Shown in pieces: positions 9,285 through 18,987 of a stretch of 64,000 nt of DNA. Position 1 is the first letter of the stretch. Every line of letters begins with the position of its first letter. This DNA comes from Nitrospirota bacterium (GTDB lineage Bacteria; Nitrospirota; Thermodesulfovibrionia; Thermodesulfovibrionales; JdFR-88), in the NCBI GenBank assembly GCA_021789555.1, contig JAJYJK010000007.1:1-64000 (forward strand), in the 5' to 3' direction. The translations under genes and the position numbers were made by a program. The notes beneath the pieces are model-generated. The model ran no database searches, was not told where the DNA came from, and was given only the letters and a program-made list of their open reading frames with translations.

Positions 9285-9827
9285 TCAACCATGGCGGCCT
9301 TTGGCAAGTCTCCGCAGGAGGCCGTCAATGAGACGAGCGGCCTCCCTGATTGCCGTGCGGTCCGTCTCGATTACCAGTTCCGGGTGCAGGGGCTCCTCGT
9401 AGGGGGCGGAGAGGCCCGGGACCGGCCATCCCTTTTTGGCCTTCGCGTAGATGCCGGAGGGCGCCCCCCGCCTCTTTACCCTCCTTTTTTCCCTCTCGAT
9501 GGAGACGGAAAGGGGACATTTCAGATAGACCTCCGCGAAGGGGGAAATCTCGGCCCGCGCAAGCTCGCGCCATCTGCGGAGGTTTCCGGTCGCGTCTATT
9601 ATGACGTCCCGGCCGACCCCGGAGAGGGTCTTTGCCGCGAAGATGAGCGCGCGGTAGAGGATCTCCCTCTCATCCTCGGAGTATGCGGGCCTGGGGGTTG
9701 CAAGCCTCCGGAGCGCGTCCATCTGGAGGATGACGCTTCCGGGGCGCCTTTTATGAAGGGCACGGGCAATGGCGCTCTTGCCGCTGCCCGGCAGCCCCGT
9801 TATCCAGACGACCCTGCCCTTTCTCAT
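9285..9827 (-). CDS. Adenylylsulfate kinase-like P-loop kinase
   Basis: VVWITGLPGSGKSAIARAL Walker A; AEVYLKCPLSVSIEREKRR, APYEEPLHPELVIETD as in CysC. Confidence 0.75.
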   Translation of the reverse strand: MRKGRVVWITGLPGSGKSAIARALHKRRPGSVILQMDALRRLATPRPAYSEDEREILYRALIFAAKTLSGVGRDVIIDATGNLRRWRELARAEISPFAEVYLKCPLSVSIEREKRRVKRRGAPSGIYAKAKKGWPVPGLSAPYEEPLHPELVIETDRTAIREAARLIDGLLRRLAKGRHG

Positions 9828-10080
9828 TCTTTCAAGGAGAGTTTATCCCCTCTGGCCGCCGCTGGCAATAAGGTTTGCTTTTTTACTTGCGGGGGCGGCC
9901 CTTTTTTCTCCGCCGTCCTCCCGGATTTGCAGGGGCCTTCCATGAAAGCAAGTAAGATGTCCCGAAGATTGCCCGCATCCCGTTTCGATGCTTGAATCCT
10001 GTAACCCTCTGCATTAAAAGAAAATCCAAAATGGTGCTAATATTATAAGATATCAAAAACGAGTCTAAACGGAGGCGCAA

Positions 10081-11298
10081 ATGGGTTTTGCTTCGCTGAA
10101 ACCGGACGTTTACTGGGTCGGTGCGATAGACTGGGCGATAAGGGATTTCCACGGGTACATAACCCCGAAGGGCTCCACATACAACAACTACCTCATCCTG
10201 GACGAGGAGCCAACCCTCATCGACGGCGTGAAGCTCGAATTCGTCGACGAATCGATAGGCAATATCAAATCCCTGATAGAGCCGGCCAGGATAAAACACC
10301 TTGTCGTAAACCACATAGAGCCGGACCACGGCGGTGGCCTCTCAAGGCTCCTGGCCCTCATGCCGAAGGCGACCGTCTACTGCACGCAGAAGGGAAAGGA
10401 GGGGCTTTCCCGCTACCATGACATCTCCGGCTGGGACATCAAGGTCGTAAAGACAGGCGAGCGGCTGAAGATCGGCAGGCGGACCCTTCAGTTCATAGAG
10501 ACCCCGATGGTCCACTGGCCGGACTCGATGATGACTCTCTGCCTGGAAGAGGGGATACTCTTCAGCCAGGACGGCTTCGGGCAGCACCTTGCAAGCTCCC
10601 AGCGCTTCGATGACGAGTTCGTGGCCTGCGCCTCGGAGGCGGAGATCGAGGACTCGGTCTGGGACTATTACGCCAATATCCTGATGCCCTTTGGCGGCAT
10701 CATAAAAAACAAGATAGAGGAGATAAGCAAACTTGGCGTTCCGATAGGCATGATAGCCCCGGACCACGGGGTCATATGGAGGAAGAGGCCGGAAAAAGTC
10801 CTGGGCATGTACCTGGACATGGCAAACGGCAAGGCGGACGAGCGGGTGGTCATCATCTACGATACGATGTGGGGGGGCACCGCCCGCATGGCCCAGCCGA
10901 TAATGGAGGGGCTCAAGGACGAGGGGATGGACACGAGGGTCATGAAGCTGAGGGCGACCCCGCTGTCGGTAGCGATAAAGGAATTCTGGCGGGCGCGGGG
11001 CTGCCTTCTGGGCTCCCCTACCCTGAACAATAACCTCTTCCCCTATGTAGGCGAGTTCCTCATATATCTGAAGGGCCTCAGACCCAAGGACCGCATCGTG
11101 AGCGCCTTCGGCAGCTACGGCTGGGCCGGCGGGGCCGTGAAGCTGGCGATGGAAGAGTTCAGGAACATGAAGCTGGAGGTCTATCCGGAGACGCCCACCG
11201 TGAATTACCGCCCGAACCCCGAGGAGCAGCGGGCCTGTTATGAGTTCGGGCAAAAGTTCGCCCGCGCCACAAGGGAGTTCCACAAGAGGTTTTTGTGA
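10081..11298 (+). CDS. A-type flavoprotein (flavodiiron protein, FprA family)
   Basis: Diiron site HIEPDH, H in TPMVHWPDSM, D in SQDGFG, H in APDHGVIW; C-terminal flavodoxin domain VVIIYDTMWGGTARMAQ. Confidence 0.95.
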   Translation: MGFASLKPDVYWVGAIDWAIRDFHGYITPKGSTYNNYLILDEEPTLIDGVKLEFVDESIGNIKSLIEPARIKHLVVNHIEPDHGGGLSRLLALMPKATVYCTQKGKEGLSRYHDISGWDIKVVKTGERLKIGRRTLQFIETPMVHWPDSMMTLCLEEGILFSQDGFGQHLASSQRFDDEFVACASEAEIEDSVWDYYANILMPFGGIIKNKIEEISKLGVPIGMIAPDHGVIWRKRPEKVLGMYLDMANGKADERVVIIYDTMWGGTARMAQPIMEGLKDEGMDTRVMKLRATPLSVAIKEFWRARGCLLGSPTLNNNLFPYVGEFLIYLKGLRPKDRIVSAFGSYGWAGGAVKLAMEEFRNMKLEVYPETPTVNYRPNPEEQRACYEFGQKFARATREFHKRFL

Positions 11299-11861
11299 GG
11301 ACTGCCGTCTTCATGGGGAGCCCCAGAAAGGGGGGCAACACCCAGATACTGCTGGACGAGGCGATGCGCGGGGCAAGGGAGAAAGGGGCGGAGATCGCCT
11401 ATTTCGACTTGAACAACATGAAAATCGGTGGCTGCCAGGACTGCGGGGTCTGCGCCGAAACCTGCTGCTGCCATATAAATGACGACATGCAGCTTGTATA
11501 TCAGGCCATAAGGGAGTCCTACAGGTTCATCCTGGCCTCTCCCATATTCTTCGCGGGCGTCAGCGCCCAGGCAAAGGCGATGATAGACAGGTGCCAGCCA
11601 TTCTGGTGCGAAAAGTACCTGCTTAAAAGGCCCATCCCTCCGGAGGGGAGGGCCGGGCTCTTCATAACCGTGGGCGGGATGAAGAAGGCCGAAGGCAGGG
11701 ACTGCTCTTTTGCGACCGCAAGGAGTTTCTTCAGGACGATAAGCGTCCTTGAGCATCGGGAGCTATGCCAGCTTGGGGTGGACGCCAGGGGCGAGATATT
11801 AAAGCACCCCGAGGCCCTGAAAGAGGCTTACGAGGCCGGAAAGACCCTTATGGAGCCTTAG
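11295..11861 (+). CDS. NADPH-dependent FMN reductase / flavodoxin family protein
   Basis: MRTAVFMGSPRKGGNTQILLDEAM; overlaps flavodiiron stop by 4 bp. Confidence 0.9.
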   Translation: MRTAVFMGSPRKGGNTQILLDEAMRGAREKGAEIAYFDLNNMKIGGCQDCGVCAETCCCHINDDMQLVYQAIRESYRFILASPIFFAGVSAQAKAMIDRCQPFWCEKYLLKRPIPPEGRAGLFITVGGMKKAEGRDCSFATARSFFRTISVLEHRELCQLGVDARGEILKHPEALKEAYEAGKTLMEP

Positions 11862-11895
11862 GGCATGTGGGCGTCAGCCCCCCTGAGGCCGGAGG

Positions 11896-12264
11896 ATGGG
11901 AAATCACAATAAAATCAAGAAGGAGGGGTTTAAAGATATGGAGATGAAAGACTTTCCCCGGCATTACAAAAATCTAAGGAAGAGGTTTCCAGGTTATTTT
12001 GCGGCCCTTGAGGGCCTGGGACAGGAAGTGAGGGCCTCCGGCCCGCTCGATGAAAAGACCATAGAACTCCTGCAGCTTGCAGCCGCGGCGGCGGTGCGCT
12101 CCGAGGGCGCCCTCCACTCTCACGCCAGGCGCGCCCTGGCGGCCGGGGCCACCAGGGATGAACTCTACCAGGGCCTCCTTACCCTCACCAGCACGATCGG
12201 GTTCCCGGCCGTGGCCGCCTCGGTCTCCTGGCTTGAGGACGTTATAAAAGAAAAAGGCAAATAG
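11896..12264 (+). CDS. Carboxymuconolactone decarboxylase family protein (AhpD-like fold, no CxxC)
   Basis: SEGALHSHARRALAAGATRDELYQGLLTLTSTIGFPAVAAS. Confidence 0.8.
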   Translation: MGNHNKIKKEGFKDMEMKDFPRHYKNLRKRFPGYFAALEGLGQEVRASGPLDEKTIELLQLAAAAAVRSEGALHSHARRALAAGATRDELYQGLLTLTSTIGFPAVAASVSWLEDVIKEKGK

Positions 12265-12530
12265 CAATTTTCCCCAATTCAAAGACAAAATCTTCCAAGA
12301 CATTTTAATGCCTTTGTGGGAAGATTGTTGTCATACGGGGTTTTCTCGTTCTTAAAGAGTTCAGTCAGCGTCCGGGCATTTTCTGCAAACTCAAAGGTGA
12401 ACTCTCGCGGTTGGGAAAAAGCGCTTTAATGAAACCTAAATTTATAATTTTAGTTTATTATGGAACATCTCGGGGGACGTTATTAACGGTAAGAACCCAT
12501 TTAAAACAGGGCTGAAACAGGGGGACCGCC

Positions 12531-12773
12531 ATGAAGATGAAGGCCCTTGCCGAAGCGATCATCCTTCAGTCGTTCGAAGACCTCTGGGACAAAGTCCACA
12601 GGAATGAAAGCCTTGAGTTTTTCAAGGACGGCGGGTTCGACTTCTACGCGGGCGTCGCGGGGCTTGGGCCCGAGGGAAAATTGAAGCTCCTCGACATGTT
12701 CAAAACCCATCTGGCGGAGGAGAGCCGGACGAAGTCCGAAAAAGAAGAGACCCTTACGGGGGGGCTCAAGTGA
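12531..12773 (+). CDS. Hypothetical protein
   Basis: ORF with RBS (cagggggaccgcc ATG); overlaps the following ORF by 4 bp. Confidence 0.5.
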   Translation: MKMKALAEAIILQSFEDLWDKVHRNESLEFFKDGGFDFYAGVAGLGPEGKLKLLDMFKTHLAEESRTKSEKEETLTGGLK

Positions 12774-12973
12774 CGACTTTTCTGAGAAGGGGCATGATCA
12801 TAAGGCACACGGTCAAGAAGAAAAAAGGCGTAGTCATAGACTGGGGCGTCACCGGCGCCAAGTACCGGAAGTATGTCATCTCGAAAAAGCCGCTTGCTGA
12901 CTCGGTGAGGGTCTGGACGGGACAGCGGATCGAGGTCTGGCCCCTCCCAGAAGTTGCTTTCGATGAAAACTGA
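12770..12973 (+). CDS. Hypothetical small basic protein (GTG start)
   Basis: Coupled GTGA overlap with upstream ORF; GMIIRHTVKKKKGVVIDWGVTG. Confidence 0.5.
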   Translation: MTTFLRRGMIIRHTVKKKKGVVIDWGVTGAKYRKYVISKKPLADSVRVWTGQRIEVWPLPEVAFDEN

Positions 12974-12993
12974 AGTTACCTTCGAAGAAAACT
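12950..12993. repeat. Imperfect 22-bp tandem duplication between convergent genes
   Basis: gaagttgctttcgatgaaaact / gaagttaccttcgaagaaaact. Confidence 0.6.
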
Positions 12994-13933
12994 AGAGACC
13001 CAGTTCAACCAGCCCCCTCAGGGTCTTTCCAAGCGAGTCCCTGTCTTCCACATTGAATGAGGGGCAATCGGGCAGCGTCCTTTTGAGGAGCCCGGAGAGC
13101 ACCTTTCCCGGCCCGACCTCGATAAAGACCTCGGCCCCCGCGGCCTTCATCACCCTGAGGCTGTCCTCCCATTTGACCGGGTTCGAGAGCTGTCTTACGA
13201 GGGCGGCCCTCAGCCCATCGGCCTTGCTTATGATTATGGCGTCTGCGTTGCTGATGAACGGCACGGCCGGCGGGTTGATTTTGGCCTCGAGGAAGAGAAA
13301 CTCCGCCAGCCTTTTTGCAGGCCCTTCCATGAGCCTTGAATGGGACGGCACGCTCACCTGGAGGGGGACCACCTTTTTTGCCCCCCGCTCCCTGGCCAGC
13401 TCCATCGCCTCCCGGACGGCCTCTGTCACCCCCGAAATTACGATCTGTCCCGGGCAGTTGTAGTTGGCCGCCTGGGCGTAGCCCTTTTTGAGCGCGGCGC
13501 ATACCTCATCGACGGCCTCGCGCGAAAGCCCCAGAATGGCGGCCATCATGCCCTCCCCGGCCGGCACTGCTTCCTGCATGAGCCTCGCCCGGAGCCTCGT
13601 CGTCCTCAGGGCCGTCGAGAAACTGAGCGCCCCCGAGGCGACGGCCGCCGTATACTCGCCCAGGCTATGTCCGGCGACGAAGGCGGGCTTTACGCCCTCG
13701 ATGCAAAGCGCCCGGCAGGCGGCGTACTCGGCGGTAAGCAGGCAGGGCTGGGTGTTTATAGTCAGGTCCAGCTCGCTCGCCGGACCCTCGAAAGAAAGTC
13801 TGGCGACATCGAACCCCAAGACAGCGGAGGCCTCGTCGAATATCTCCCTGACCTTGCTGAAACCCTCGCAGAGGTCCCTGCCCATTCCGACCTTCTGGGA
13901 GCCCTGCCCCGGAAAGATAAAGGCCAGCTTCAT
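12992..13933 (-). CDS. fabD: Malonyl-CoA:ACP transacylase
   Basis: MKLAFIFPGQGSQKVGMG, VAGHSLGEYTAAVASGALS, QVSVPSHSRLMEGP, EVGPGKVLSGLLKR. Confidence 0.95.
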   Translation of the reverse strand: MKLAFIFPGQGSQKVGMGRDLCEGFSKVREIFDEASAVLGFDVARLSFEGPASELDLTINTQPCLLTAEYAACRALCIEGVKPAFVAGHSLGEYTAAVASGALSFSTALRTTRLRARLMQEAVPAGEGMMAAILGLSREAVDEVCAALKKGYAQAANYNCPGQIVISGVTEAVREAMELARERGAKKVVPLQVSVPSHSRLMEGPAKRLAEFLFLEAKINPPAVPFISNADAIIISKADGLRAALVRQLSNPVKWEDSLRVMKAAGAEVFIEVGPGKVLSGLLKRTLPDCPSFNVEDRDSLGKTLRGLVELGL

Positions 13934-15135
13934 CTGCCGTTTTTTCGCTCTTTTAGCTTCCTGATGAGAAGCGGCAATATCTCGTTTAAATCGCCGACGA
14001 TGCCGTAAGTGGCCACATTGAAGATGGGTGCCTCGGGGTTTTTGTTTATGGCGACGATAATGTCCGAGGACTGCATGCCCACGAGGTGCTGGACTGCGCC
14101 CGATATGCCGCATGCGATATAGAGTTTCGGGGCCACGGTCTTTCCCGTCTGGCCCACCTGATGGCAGTACGGGATCCAGCCTTCATCGACCGCCGCCCTC
14201 GACGCCCCGACTGTGCCCCCCAAAAGCACGGCAAGCTCCCTGAGCATCTGGAAGCCCTCCTTGCCCTTAAGCCCCCTTCCGCCGGAGATGATAACGTCCG
14301 CCTCCTGGAGGTTTACCTTCATCGCCCCTTCTTCTTCCCTTATGGATGCAAGCACCTTCGCCCTGGATCTGCGAAACTCCCCGGCCTTCACCTCTATTAT
14401 CTCGCCCTGCCGGCTGTCGTCGCATCGGCCCGGTTTCATCACCTTCGGGCGGACCGTCGCCATCTGCGGACGCGTCCCCGGCGACAGGATGCTTGCCATG
14501 ATGTTGCCCCCGTAGGCCGGGCGCGTCTGGATGAGGTTTCCCGTCTCCGGCTCTATCTCGAGGCCCGTGCAGTCCGCAGTCAGTCCGGTTTTCAGCCGGG
14601 CCGCCACACGGGGAAGAAAAGACCTGCCTATAGCGGTCGCCCCCGCCAGCACTATCTCGGGCCTGTGCTCGTTTATAAGAGAGGCCAGCAGACCGGCATT
14701 GGGCTCGTCCTCGAAGTTTGTAAAGATTTCGTCATCGCAAAAATAGACCTTGTCCGCCCCCCGCCTGACAAGCTCGCGGGCCTCCTGCCTCGTGGCGCCA
14801 AAGAGCACCGCGCAGAGCTCCACCCCCCTTTGGCCGGCGAGTTTCCCGCCTTCTCCCAGGAGTTCGAAGGCGACCGGCGCCACCTTCCCGCCGCGCTGCT
14901 CGGCAAAGACCCAGACCCCTTTATAAGCGGAGAGATCGGCCTGCCCGGGCTTTTCGAGATCTCCCTTGTATTCCTTTATCGCGCCCTCGGCGCAGGCCGT
15001 AAGGCATGCCTGGCAGAGCTGGCAGTATTCCCCGATTTCCGCCTTTCCGCCTTCCATCTTTATGGCGTCATACGGGCATACGGTGATGCAGGCGCCGCAG
15101 CCCGAACAGACGTTTTTTTCCACCTTTAAAGGCAT
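13930..15135 (-). CDS. etfA: Electron transfer flavoprotein alpha subunit with N-terminal 2[4Fe-4S] ferredoxin domain
   Basis: CSGCGACITVCPYDAIK and CQLCQACLTACAEGAIK, then ETF alpha with GRGLKGKEGF, YIACGISGAVQHLVGMQSSDIIVAINKNPEAPIF. Confidence 0.95.
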   Translation of the reverse strand: MPLKVEKNVCSGCGACITVCPYDAIKMEGGKAEIGEYCQLCQACLTACAEGAIKEYKGDLEKPGQADLSAYKGVWVFAEQRGGKVAPVAFELLGEGGKLAGQRGVELCAVLFGATRQEARELVRRGADKVYFCDDEIFTNFEDEPNAGLLASLINEHRPEIVLAGATAIGRSFLPRVAARLKTGLTADCTGLEIEPETGNLIQTRPAYGGNIMASILSPGTRPQMATVRPKVMKPGRCDDSRQGEIIEVKAGEFRRSRAKVLASIREEEGAMKVNLQEADVIISGGRGLKGKEGFQMLRELAVLLGGTVGASRAAVDEGWIPYCHQVGQTGKTVAPKLYIACGISGAVQHLVGMQSSDIIVAINKNPEAPIFNVATYGIVGDLNEILPLLIRKLKERKNGR

Positions 15136-15923
15136 TTTTTCTCCATAAGCTCTTTTACCAGGGCCTCGACCTGCTCTTCCAGGCCCCCCTCGAGCACCCT
15201 GCGCCCGCACCGGGGCGCAGGCGTAAATATCTTCTTGACCTGCGTGGGGGAGCCGTTAAAGCCAACGACCTCCGGTGTCAGCCCGATCTCGGCGGCGGAG
15301 AGCTTTTTTATCTCCGTCTTTTTCGCGTTTATCTTGCCCCTCAGCGAGGGAAGCCTGGGCGTGTTCAGCTCCCGCACGACCGTTATCAGGGCAGGCAGTT
15401 CCGCCTGGACCACATCCACCCCTTCATCCATCAGCCTTTCGACCTTTATGGAGCCCCTTGCCTCATGATCGATCTCCGCCTCGATTATCTTTCTTACATA
15501 GGAGACATGGGGGATATCCAGGAACTCCGCGACCTCGGGGCCGACCTGGGCGGTGTCGCCGTCTATGGCCTGCTTGCCGCAGACGATCAGGTCCGCCCCT
15601 ATTGCCCGGATGGCCCCTGAAAGCGCGCGGGAGGTCGCCAGCGTGTCGGCGCCCGCAAACTCCCTGCCCGTCACCAAAAGCCCGTCATCCACGCCCATCG
15701 AGATCGCCTCCCTGAGGGCCGCCTCCGCCTGCGGGGGGCCCATCGTTATGGCCGTGACCTTCCCGCCAAGAGCATCCCGAAGCCCAAGCGCGGCCTCTAT
15801 CGCGTGCATGTCATACGGGTTTATTATCGAGGGGACCCCTTCCCTCACCAGGGTGCCCGTCTCGCGGTTTATCTTCACCTCGGCCGTGTCCGGGACCTGC
15901 TTTATGCAGACTGCTATCCTCAC
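15126..15923 (-). CDS. etfB: Electron transfer flavoprotein beta subunit
   Basis: MRIAVCIKQVPDTAEVKIN, IINPYDMHAIEAAL, ICGKQAIDGDTAQVGPEVAEFL. Confidence 0.96.
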   Translation of the reverse strand: MRIAVCIKQVPDTAEVKINRETGTLVREGVPSIINPYDMHAIEAALGLRDALGGKVTAITMGPPQAEAALREAISMGVDDGLLVTGREFAGADTLATSRALSGAIRAIGADLIVCGKQAIDGDTAQVGPEVAEFLDIPHVSYVRKIIEAEIDHEARGSIKVERLMDEGVDVVQAELPALITVVRELNTPRLPSLRGKINAKKTEIKKLSAAEIGLTPEVVGFNGSPTQVKKIFTPAPRCGRRVLEGGLEEQVEALVKELMEKKCL

Positions 15924-17077
15924 TTTGCCTTGGCCGCTTCTTTTATGAGGTTTTGGGCTATGACGTTGCGCTGTATCTGGTTTGTGCCTTCGTATATCTG
16001 GAGGATCTTTGCGTCCCTCATCATCTTTTCGACCGGGTATTCCCTCATGTAGCCGGAGCCGCCCATGACCTGGACGGCATTCGTGGTGACCCGCATCGCC
16101 ATGTCGGTCGCAAAGAGCTTGGCCATGGCGGAGACCTTGGTCACATCGTTCGCGCCCGAGTCCATATATCTTGCGGTATGGTAAACGAGCGCCCTGGCCG
16201 CCTCTATCTCAGTGGCCATATCGGCAAGCATGTGCTGTATTGCCTGGAAGGCTATTATCGGATGGCCGAACTGCACCCTGGATCTGGTAAATTTTATGGC
16301 CTCATCAAACGCCCCCTGCGCGACCCCCACGCCCTGCGCGCCCACGCCCACGCGGGAGCTGTCCAGCGTCTTCATCGCCACGATAAAGCCCATGCCCTCC
16401 CGGCCCAGGATGTTTTCCCTCGGTATCCGGCAGTCCTCGAATACAAGCTCCCTCGTTGCGGAGGCCCTTATGCCCATTTTTCTTTCCTTCTTCCCGAAGC
16501 TGAAACCGGGGGTGTCCTTCTCGACGACGAAGGCGGAGGCCCCCCTTGGCCCCTTGGACTTGTCCGACATGGCTATTACCGTATATATTTCGGCCTCGCC
16601 GCCGTTTGTTATCCACTGCTTGGTGCCGTTTAAGACGTAGTGGCCGCCTTCGAGTCTGGCGGTAGTCTGAATGCCGCCCGCGTCGCTGCCCGCGTTTGCC
16701 TCGGTAAGGCCGAAGGCGACAAGCCTCTTGCCGGCCGCTATGTCAGGCAGGTATTTTTGTTTCTGCTCCGGGGTCCCGAAAAGCAGGATCGGGTAGGTCC
16801 CCAGCGCATTTGCCGCATAGGTGGTGGATACGCCGAGGCAGGCCGCAGAGAGCTCCTCCACGGCAAGCGTCAGCTCTAAACTCCCCTTGCCAAGCCCCCC
16901 GAACTCCTCCGGTATGAAGAGGCCAAAGAGGTCCGAGCCGGCCAGCACCCGCATGATCTCCCATGGGAACTCCTCTTTCTCGTCAAGCTCCTGCCTCACG
17001 GGGACGATCTTCTCCACGGCTATCTGCCGGGCAAGCTCCTTGATCATCATCTGCTCTTCGGAAAGGAAATAGTCCAT
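15920..17077 (-). CDS. Acyl-CoA dehydrogenase
   Basis: FGLTEANAGSDAGGIQTTA, WITNGGEAEIYTV, MGGSGYMREYPVEKMMRDAKILQIYEGTNQIQRNVIA. Confidence 0.96.
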   Translation of the reverse strand: MDYFLSEEQMMIKELARQIAVEKIVPVRQELDEKEEFPWEIMRVLAGSDLFGLFIPEEFGGLGKGSLELTLAVEELSAACLGVSTTYAANALGTYPILLFGTPEQKQKYLPDIAAGKRLVAFGLTEANAGSDAGGIQTTARLEGGHYVLNGTKQWITNGGEAEIYTVIAMSDKSKGPRGASAFVVEKDTPGFSFGKKERKMGIRASATRELVFEDCRIPRENILGREGMGFIVAMKTLDSSRVGVGAQGVGVAQGAFDEAIKFTRSRVQFGHPIIAFQAIQHMLADMATEIEAARALVYHTARYMDSGANDVTKVSAMAKLFATDMAMRVTTNAVQVMGGSGYMREYPVEKMMRDAKILQIYEGTNQIQRNVIAQNLIKEAAKAK

Positions 17078-17201
17078 CTTTTAGCGCTCCCCCGCCTGTT
17101 TCTATCTTAATGATAAATGTTCAGCTTATGATAAATAAACCGGGCGATTAAATTCCATCTTCCGGCCCGCCTTCAGCATATCTCCATCTTCCGGCCCGCT
17201 T

Positions 17202-17618
17202 TTAATGTATCTCTATTTCCGGAAAGAAAAAAGGTATTTCATATCCGGCAGAGCCCTCGCTGTCGGAGCCGTGCACGGCGTTTCTCTCGATGTTTTCGGC
17301 ATACAGCGCCCTTATCGTCCCCGGGGCCGCGTCCCTGGGGTTTGTGGCCCCCATGATCTTTCTGACCCTGGCGATTGCGTCTGGCCCTTCGAGGACGAGC
17401 ACCGCTATCGGCCCCTCCGACATGAATGACGTCAGGTCCTTATAAAACGGCCTCTCCCTGTGGACCACATAGAAGCGCCCGGCCTCTTCGGCCGAAAGGT
17501 GCAGCATCTTCAGCGCGGCGACCCTGAGCCCCGCGTCCTCGAAACATCTGATGACGGCGCCCACCGCGTTCTTTTTGACTGCGTCCGGCTTGACGATTGA
17601 AAGCGTCCTTTGAACCAC
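17202..17618 (-). CDS. ndk: Nucleoside diphosphate kinase
   Basis: [47 protein letters not shown]. Confidence 0.96.
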   Translation of the reverse strand: MVQRTLSIVKPDAVKKNAVGAVIRCFEDAGLRVAALKMLHLSAEEAGRFYVVHRERPFYKDLTSFMSEGPIAVLVLEGPDAIARVRKIMGATNPRDAAPGTIRALYAENIERNAVHGSDSEGSAGYEIPFFFPEIEIH

Positions 17619-17675
17619 TCCGAATCCTCCTTTTCCAGGGCAGCGCCCATCCGGGTTGTGCAGCTTGATTTCCCT

Positions 17676-18605
17676 TTAGAGCGCGAGGGCCGCCACGAGC
17701 CGGCCCACCGCGGAGACCGAACGGTCAAAGGCCGCCTTCTCCTGCCCGGTAAGCGGCACTTCGACGATCTCCTCCACGCCACCCGCGCCCACTACGACCG
17801 GCACCCCCGCGTACAAGCTCATTGCCCCATACTGCCCCTCCAGGCAGGCCGCGCAGGGCAGGAGCCTTTTTTCATCCAGCAACACCGCCTTCACCATCTC
17901 ATAGACCGAGGCGGCCGGCGCGTAATACGCGCTGCCGTTTTTCAGGAGGGAGACTATCTCGGCCCCGCCCCCCTTTGTCCTTTCGAATATCTCCTCAATC
18001 TTGCGCTCCGGCAGGAGGGCGCTTATGCCGACCCCTTTCACCGAGACCAGGCTTTTGACCGGCACCATCTGGTCCCCGTGCCCCCCGAGGACCATCGCCT
18101 CGACGTCCTTCGGGCTGACCCCCAGTTGCCAGGCGATAAAGGCGCGAAGCCTCGCGGAATCGAGCACGCCGCCCATGCCGAAGACGCGCCTCTGGGGAAA
18201 CCCCGAGCGCTTCCATACAAGCTGCGCCATCACGTCCATCGGGTTTGTGACCACTACGATGACCGCATCCGGGCAGCGGCGGGGGAGTTCCGCCGCAACG
18301 CCCCCGACAATGGAGGCGTTTGCATGGAGGAGGTCGTCTCTGGACATCCCGGGCTTTCTGGCCAGGCCGGCCGTTATCACGACCACCGAGGAGCCCTGCA
18401 AATCCGCGATGTCATTCGTCCCGTTGATTGCGACCGATGAGCCCCAGAGGGGACAGGCCTCTGCCAGATCGAGCGCCTTGCCCTGCGGCATCCCCTCCGC
18501 CACGTCATACAGAAGGACGTCGGAGAGGCCGGTCTGCACCAGCAATTGGGCCAGCGAGGCCCCGACGTTGCCCGCACCGATGATCGATACCTTTTTCCTT
18601 TTCAT
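17676..18605 (-). CDS. mdh: Malate dehydrogenase (LDH-like type)
   Basis: KVSIIGAGNVGASLAQLL, GLARKPGMSRDDLL, VLGGHGDQMVPV. Confidence 0.93.
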   Translation of the reverse strand: MKRKKVSIIGAGNVGASLAQLLVQTGLSDVLLYDVAEGMPQGKALDLAEACPLWGSSVAINGTNDIADLQGSSVVVITAGLARKPGMSRDDLLHANASIVGGVAAELPRRCPDAVIVVVTNPMDVMAQLVWKRSGFPQRRVFGMGGVLDSARLRAFIAWQLGVSPKDVEAMVLGGHGDQMVPVKSLVSVKGVGISALLPERKIEEIFERTKGGGAEIVSLLKNGSAYYAPAASVYEMVKAVLLDEKRLLPCAACLEGQYGAMSLYAGVPVVVGAGGVEEIVEVPLTGQEKAAFDRSVSAVGRLVAALAL

Positions 18606-18626
18606 ATGCACTCAGCGCCTTTTTTT

Positions 18627-18759
18627 ATTGATCTTCGCTGCGTCAAGGAGACTGGTCCCCAAGCCGCAAGGAATCCAATGCAAGAAATTTTTTTCATCAT
18701 ATTCGCTCGCTTGACCCCGTGGCAATTTTTTGCCCGCGAGGAATATGCTCGCTATCCAT
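18627..18759 (+). repeat. Interspersed structured repeat, copy 2
   Basis: attgatcttcgctgcg...atcatattcGCTCGCTtgaCCCCGTGGcaattttttgCCCGCGAGGaatatGCTCGCT; matches copy 1 core. Confidence 0.75.
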
Positions 18760-18987
18760 TTAATTTAAATACAAATGATAATTATACCCCAATCGCGGGG
18801 TTTTTTCCCCCGTACCGCGCACAATTACCCCCCGACCCTTGCCTGACTTTTACGTTTAATATAACCAGGTGTGTATAAGGAGGAGGCGGATGGGGATATG
18901 CGAGCGGTTTTTTACTTTTTTTGCCGCCAGTCCTTCGACCTTCTCATTGGGACAAAAACCCATGCCTGTAAAGGGCAGGCGGGCGGG

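Noticed and set aside
11896-12264. Loss of CxxC in the CMD-family protein as a striking active-site change
   Set aside because: The Cys-less SEGAL..H pattern is, as I recall, frequent in this family, so it is not reported as a separate anomaly.
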